NCBI GenBank assembly: GCA_032622095.1
Contig: CP136061.1
Span: forward strand, 89,706,983 to 89,770,982
Length of the DNA stretch: 64,000 nt
DNA from: Siphonodentalium dalli
Lineage: Eukaryota; Mollusca; Scaphopoda; Gadilida; Siphonodentaliidae
Reading direction: 5' to 3'
Shown here: piece after piece, positions 60,321 to 64,000 of the stretch
Position numbering within the stretch: the first letter of the stretch is position 1
Layout: each line of letters opens with the position of its first letter
Position numbers and translations under genes: made by a program
The notes under the pieces: generated by a model
The model's input: only the letters and a program-made list of their open reading frames with translations
The model's database searches: none
What the model was told of the DNA's origin: nothing

Positions 60321-60544
60321 GGCCAAATAAAATGAAAGTTTTGCCTCTCTGACACCTGTTCCCTAATAATAGTATGGTGTTTTGTAGCCCAGTTTAATAG
60401 TTAGCTAAATGAGTCAAATACACATAAATAACATGTACACTTGAGAGAACATTGCATGTGTTGCTCTTACAATCATCGAAATTGGCCACGGCAATAAGCA
60501 ATGCCATGGGAAACACTGTGGCAACATTTGGAATCTAACATGCA
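60321..60544 (+). other. slc35b4: putative slc35b4 3' UTR, duplicated downstream
   Basis: This noncoding stretch follows the stop codon and contains an aataaa-type signal near 60326. The part 'gtatggtg.. cagtttaatagttagct.. gagtcaaatacacata.. cttgagagaacatt' recurs at 61330-61480, so a duplication includes the 3' UTR. Transcript end is not determinable from sequence alone. Confidence 0.5.
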
Positions 60545-60695
60545 CAAGCCTTGAAATAGCGTGGCTGTCATTTGCAGAATGAGGTCCCCAGAGGGTGAAT
60601 TTAGTGATGCTAGCTCACTATGCGGGGTAGCATCACTAAATTCACCCTCTGGGGACCTCATTCTGCAAATGACAGACACGCTATTTCAAGGCTTG
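60545..60695. mobile_element. caagccttg hAT-type MITE, single hairpin
   Basis: Fully palindromic, caagccttgaaatagcgtg ... cacgctatttcaaggcttg. The 8-bp flanks (aacatgca / aatgccac) do not match well, so its target duplication is decayed or it was recombined. Lies in the 3' UTR region of the transporter gene. Confidence 0.88.
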
Positions 60696-60857
60696 AATGC
60701 CACATCATTAAATTGCTGCGGGACATTTTTCCTAATGTGGAGGGCTGCTCTTATGCGCATGCCCATTTTCAGATGTTATTTCATTTCCTGTATCACAATA
60801 CACATGACACAATATTAAATGCGTATCATATGAAAGTGGATCAAGATACAATATACA

Positions 60858-60941
60858 GTATTTTAACAATGTTTTTACGATCTACCACTGTATTGGTTCA
60901 GCATGTGTGTTTGTAGGTTCCACTGGATTGGTTCAGCATTA
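60858..60941 (+). pseudogene. partial duplicate of slc35b4 last exon
   Basis: The stretch repeats the exon-10 run 'tattttaacaatgttttt', 'acgatctaccactg.attggtt' and 'cagcatg..tgtttgtaggt' almost exactly, then repeats 'ccactggattggttcagcat' a second time. It lacks the start of the exon and the stop-containing end. It lies after the real stop, so it is a relic of 3'-end tandem duplication. A hAT-type MITE (60545-60695) sits between original and copy. Confidence 0.85.
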
Positions 60942-60944
60942 GGG

Positions 60945-61060
60945 GCCTGCAAATCTTAGATTTTGGTTTGAATCAAATCTTGAATCGAATATTCAAATAT
61001 TTTCAAATTGCCTCAAATCTCGAATCCCTGAAATCCAAATGCTGAAATCATCAATATTTA
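60945..61060. repeat. 'taggggcctgcaaatctt' half element
   Basis: The start taggggcctgcaaatcttag and the following 'ttgaatcgaatattcaaat' resemble the end of the hAT element at 12482 (tagggtcctg, ttcgaatattcga). No opposite end found. Confidence 0.4.
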
Positions 61061-61326
61061 CATCAAAATTTCCAGCAAAAGAAACTTAATTTTGATCTTG
61101 TCTGTACTTCCAATGTATTATTCTCAATGGAATGTGAATAACTCTATCTCTTAGTTGTGAATTATGATGCATTCTGGGGTAAATAACACAGGAAGTCTTG
61201 GGGTGAACTTGAGCATATTTATCAAAGCTGTATTATGGTGGAATATATATGTATTTGGGTTCCTCTTCCAAATGGTATATAATATGGAATATGTTGTGTA
61301 TAGTGTGCTCTGGTCATTCAAAAATT

Positions 61327-61535
61327 AAGTGGGCCTTTAATGTTCTGTCACTCAGATACCTGGCCCCTAATAATACTATGGTGCTTTTTATGGCACAGTT
61401 TAATTGTTAGCTAGATGAGTCAAATACACATAATAAACATGTACACTTGAGAGAACATTTCAGGTGTTGCTCTTATGCACATGGCCATCTTCAGAAATTA
61501 TTTGATTTTGATTTGAAAGTGTATCGAGGTATTTG
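61327..61535 (+). repeat. second copy of slc35b4 3' UTR-like sequence
   Basis: The block matches 60340-60460 in order: 'cccctaataatactatggtg', 'cagtttaattgttagcta', 'gagtcaaatacacata', 'acatgtacacttgagagaac'. Its end, 'gttgctcttatgcacatg.ccatcttcag', matches 60745-60775. With the exon fragments at 60858-60941 and 61889-61917 it shows two or more rounds of tandem duplication of the gene's 3' end. Confidence 0.75.
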
Positions 61536-61555
61536 AATTAAGAGGTGTTCTTCTG

Positions 61556-61860
61556 TCCCAGATGGTTTCTGGATGATAACTTTAGTTTTAGTTATCTGAT
61601 TTTTTTCAAATTTTGTATGTTGATTTTAATAGCCATATGAAAATACAGATCAAGTTTGAATTTGGATTCGGTCCACCCATTTTTGCTGGAGTTATGGTCC
61701 TTGTGACTTAGAATTTGCCGATTATTTTGGTTTCCGGGTTATAGCTTTAGTTAAAGTTATCTGTTTGTTTTCAAATTTGGCACATGGATTACTCACATGA
61801 GAATACAGATCATGTTAAAATTTAGGTTCAGTCTGCCCATTTTACTGCAATTATTCTACA
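61556..61860. repeat. 'ggtttccggatgataac' repeat, third locus
   Basis: Two blocks with 'ggtttctggatgataacttt', 'tatgaaaatacagatcaagt', 'ttggattcggtccacccatt', 'gagttatggtccttgtgact'. Confidence 0.75.
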
Positions 61861-61888
61861 AAGCCCCAGCTCCAAATGAAGACCTCCT

Positions 61889-61917
61889 ACTGGATTGGTT
61901 CAGCAGTTTGTAGGTAC
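61889..61917 (+). pseudogene. third, short fragment of slc35b4 last exon
   Basis: The run 'actggattggttcagca' followed by 'gtttgtaggtac' repeats the exon-10 segment coding [12 protein letters not shown] with a small deletion. It is followed five bases later by a hAT-type MITE. Confidence 0.6.
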
Positions 61918-61922
61918 ATGTA

Positions 61923-62095
61923 CAAGCCTTGAAATAGGGTGTCTGTCATTTGCAGAATGAGGTCCCCAGAGGGTGAATTTAGTGATGCTACCCCGCATAG
62001 TGGGCTAGCATCACCCGCTATGCGGGGTAGCATCACTAAATTCACCCTCTGGGGACCTCATTCTGCAAATGACAGACACCCTATTTCAAGGCTTG
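61923..62095. mobile_element. caagccttg hAT-type MITE, TSD TACATGTA
   Basis: Flanks 61915-61922 and 62096-62103 are both tacatgta. Ends caagccttgaaataggg and its complement. The centre holds 'ccccgcatagtgggctagca' followed by a short inverted copy. Confidence 0.92.
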
Positions 62096-62111
62096 TACAT
62101 GTACTACATGC

Positions 62112-63445
62112 ATTATTAGCTCAACTTACTTTGTAAGTTTGAGCTATTGCCATGGTTTGGCATCCGTCGTCCATTTGTCCGTCAACAATTTCCTTTGGCG
62201 CGGGCTACAGGTCGTACCTTTGGTCTGATCTTTATGAAAATTGTCATGAATGTTGACATTGACATGTAGATGGGAACAAGTCATTTTGGGGTCATTCCGC
62301 CAAAAAACATGGTCGCTGGTGGCCATCTTGGATTTCAAAATTCAATCCATAGGCGCGGGCTACAGGTCGTACTGTTCGTCTGATCATCATGAAATTTGTC
62401 ATGGATGTTAATATTGACATGTAGATGGGAATGAGTGATTTTGGGGTCGTTCGGCCAAAAAACATGGCCGCCAGCAGCCATCTTGGATTTTACTCTTTGC
62501 ATGACTAAATCCTTTGGCGCGGGCTACAGGTCGTTGCGTTGGTCGGAAGTTCATGAAATTTGTCATGGATGTTAACACGGACATGTAGATGGGAACGAGT
62601 CATTTTGGGGTCGTTCGGCCAAAAAACATGGCCACCAGCAGCCATCTTGTATTTTACTCTTTGCATGACTAAATCCTTTGGCGCGGGCTACAGGTCGTAC
62701 CTTTAGTCTGATCTTTATGAAATTTGTCATGAATGTTGACATGTAGATGGGAACGAGTCATTTTGGGGTTATTCGGCCAAAAAACATGGCCGCTGGTGGC
62801 CATCTTGGATTTCAAAATTCAATCCATTGGCGCGGGCTACAGGTCGTACTGCTTGCCTAATCATCATGAAATTTGTCGTGGATGTTAATATTGACATGTA
62901 GATGGGAACGAGTCATTCTGGGGTTGTTCGGCCAAAAAACATGGCCGTCAGCAGCCATCTTGGTTTTACTCTTTGCATGACTAAATCCTTTGGCGCGGGC
63001 TACAGGTCGTAGCTTTGGTCAGATCGTCATGAAATTTGTCATGGATGATAACAATGACATGTTGATGGGAACGAGTCGTTTTGGGGTCATTCGGTCAAAA
63101 AACATGGACGCCAGCAGCCATCTTGGATTTTACTCTTTGCATGACTAAATCCTTTGGCGCGGGCTACAGGTCGTACCTTTGGTCTGATCTTTATGAAATT
63201 TGTCATGAATGTTGACATTGACATGTACCGGTAGATGGGAACGAGTCATTTTGGAGTCATTCGGCAAAAAACATGGCTGCCAGCGGCCATCTTGGATTTC
63301 AAAATTCAATACATTGGCGCAGGCTACAGGTCGTACTGCTTGTCTGATCATCATGAAATTTGTCATGGATGTTAATATTGACATGTAGATGGGAACGAGT
63401 CATTTTCTGGTCATTTGGCCAAAAAACATGGCCGCCAGCATTAAA
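62112..63445. repeat. 'gagctattgccatgg' element, copy C
   Basis: Starts ttagctcaacttactttgta like copies A and B, then about eight units of 150 bp alternating the two end types. Better preserved than A and B. Confidence 0.88.
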
Positions 63446-63710
63446 CAATGTATTAACTACTGACCAATGATGCAACTTCACAAGCATTTGATATATCATT
63501 TGTACTCTATGAAACTATTAAAGTTTTCTTTTTGGTTTGTTTAAACTATATGTACATGGGTTGTACATCAGACTTTAAATGAATAGTAAATTTTTACATC
63601 CAACAATGTTTTTTTGATAAATCAAGAGTAAACATAAAACCCTGTTGCTGGGCAATTTGAGCATAAATAGCGGGAATAAAAAAGTGTCCAATGAACAGTT
63701 AATTAACTTT
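63446..63710. other. AT-rich, no feature
   Basis: Nothing recognised. Confidence 0.4.
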
Positions 63711-63935
63711 GTGTGGCCCAACCAGTGAAGGATCCAGGTTTTTTTTTGGGGGCACCTGTTTTTGGGCAAAGATATGCTGAAGGCATATCCCGAAGACCTG
63801 AGCAAGGGAGGTTCGGGTGGGGGTATCCCCCTGCTGATGGTGGGGAGTCTGGGGGTTCTCCCCCTGGAATTTTTTTTTTAATCCAATGCGTTGAGAGCTA
63901 AATTAGCTCTCAATGCATTGGATTTAAAAAAAAAT
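63711..63935. repeat. 'gaaggatccagg ... gttctccccctgg' dispersed repeat with hairpin end
   Basis: 'gtgaaggatccagg', 'tttttgggggcacc', 'gggtatccccctg', 'gggggttctccccctggaat' is a type of repeat common in marine invertebrate genomes (from memory). It is followed by a hairpin 'aatccaatgcgttgagagct ... agctctcaatgcattggatt' (63881-63924). Confidence 0.5.
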
Positions 63936-64000
63936 TAGCTCAGCTAATCTAGGGCTCTCGGAATCAGTATTATGAATTTTACTGAGAGGTCAATTTGATC

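Noticed and set aside
60561-60818. Frames reading '[11 protein letters not shown]...[13 protein letters not shown]' here and at 60473, 61939, 32372
   Set aside because: They are translations of the palindromic caagccttg MITE, repeated wherever it inserts.

Overview
This window comes from an animal nuclear genome. It is AT-rich, has spliceosomal introns with canonical GT/AG borders, and is packed with transposable elements. Several dispersed repeats (units with 'gtccgtccgtc ... ggtttccggatgataac ... agagttatggccc', units starting 'gagctattgccatgg', many tacatgta words) are of a kind I associate with molluscs, especially bivalves. That placement is recognition from memory, not a search result.

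The one clear host gene lies on the + strand and fills almost the whole window. It is an SLC35B4-type nucleotide-sugar transporter (UDP-xylose/UDP-N-acetylglucosamine transporter). Nine coding exons can be read: 5334-5447, 9261-9363, 12124-12173, 16819-16903, 31946-32000, 32895-33004, 37303-37378, 51899-51968 and 60098-60320. All splice phases agree, the joined frame has no stop before the terminal TAA, and it gives 294 residues. Only the first coding exon (roughly the first 25-30 residues) is missing; I did not find it and it probably lies left of the window. The gene therefore spans more than 55 kb for a protein of about 320 residues.

Intron contents, left to right. Before the first exon: an array of about six 200-bp units (2860-3988) and four copies of a TA-flanked palindromic MITE (3989-5132). 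Intron at 5-9 kb: the 'gagctattgccatgg' tandem element. Intron at 9-12 kb: double-hairpin MITEs, and a repeat interrupted by another repeat. Intron at 12-17 kb: two hAT-type elements with perfect 8-bp target duplications, one with a BED zinc-finger relic. Intron at 17-32 kb: an 8.3-kb inverted repeat (arms about 3 kb) whose loop holds a broken coding relic with a splice acceptor. Intron at 33-37 kb: a 23-bp minisatellite and a Tigger/pogo fragment with CENP-B-type helix-turn-helix domains. Intron at 37-52 kb: a region bounded by inverted repeats, holding a 42-bp minisatellite with an orientation switch and nearly identical large duplications joined to poly-G runs. Last intron, 52-60 kb: a decayed duplicate of the preceding exon, two more hAT-type elements and a triplicated 470-bp unit. 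Downstream of the stop codon are partial duplicates of the last exon and 3' UTR.

The strongest mobile-element evidence is structural: seven or more insertions have exact 8-bp target duplications (hAT hallmark), and others have TA or TTAA flanks. Many insertions sit within 5-60 bp of an exon of the transporter gene. I see no rRNA gene, no intact tRNA gene, no CRISPR array and no intact transposase.
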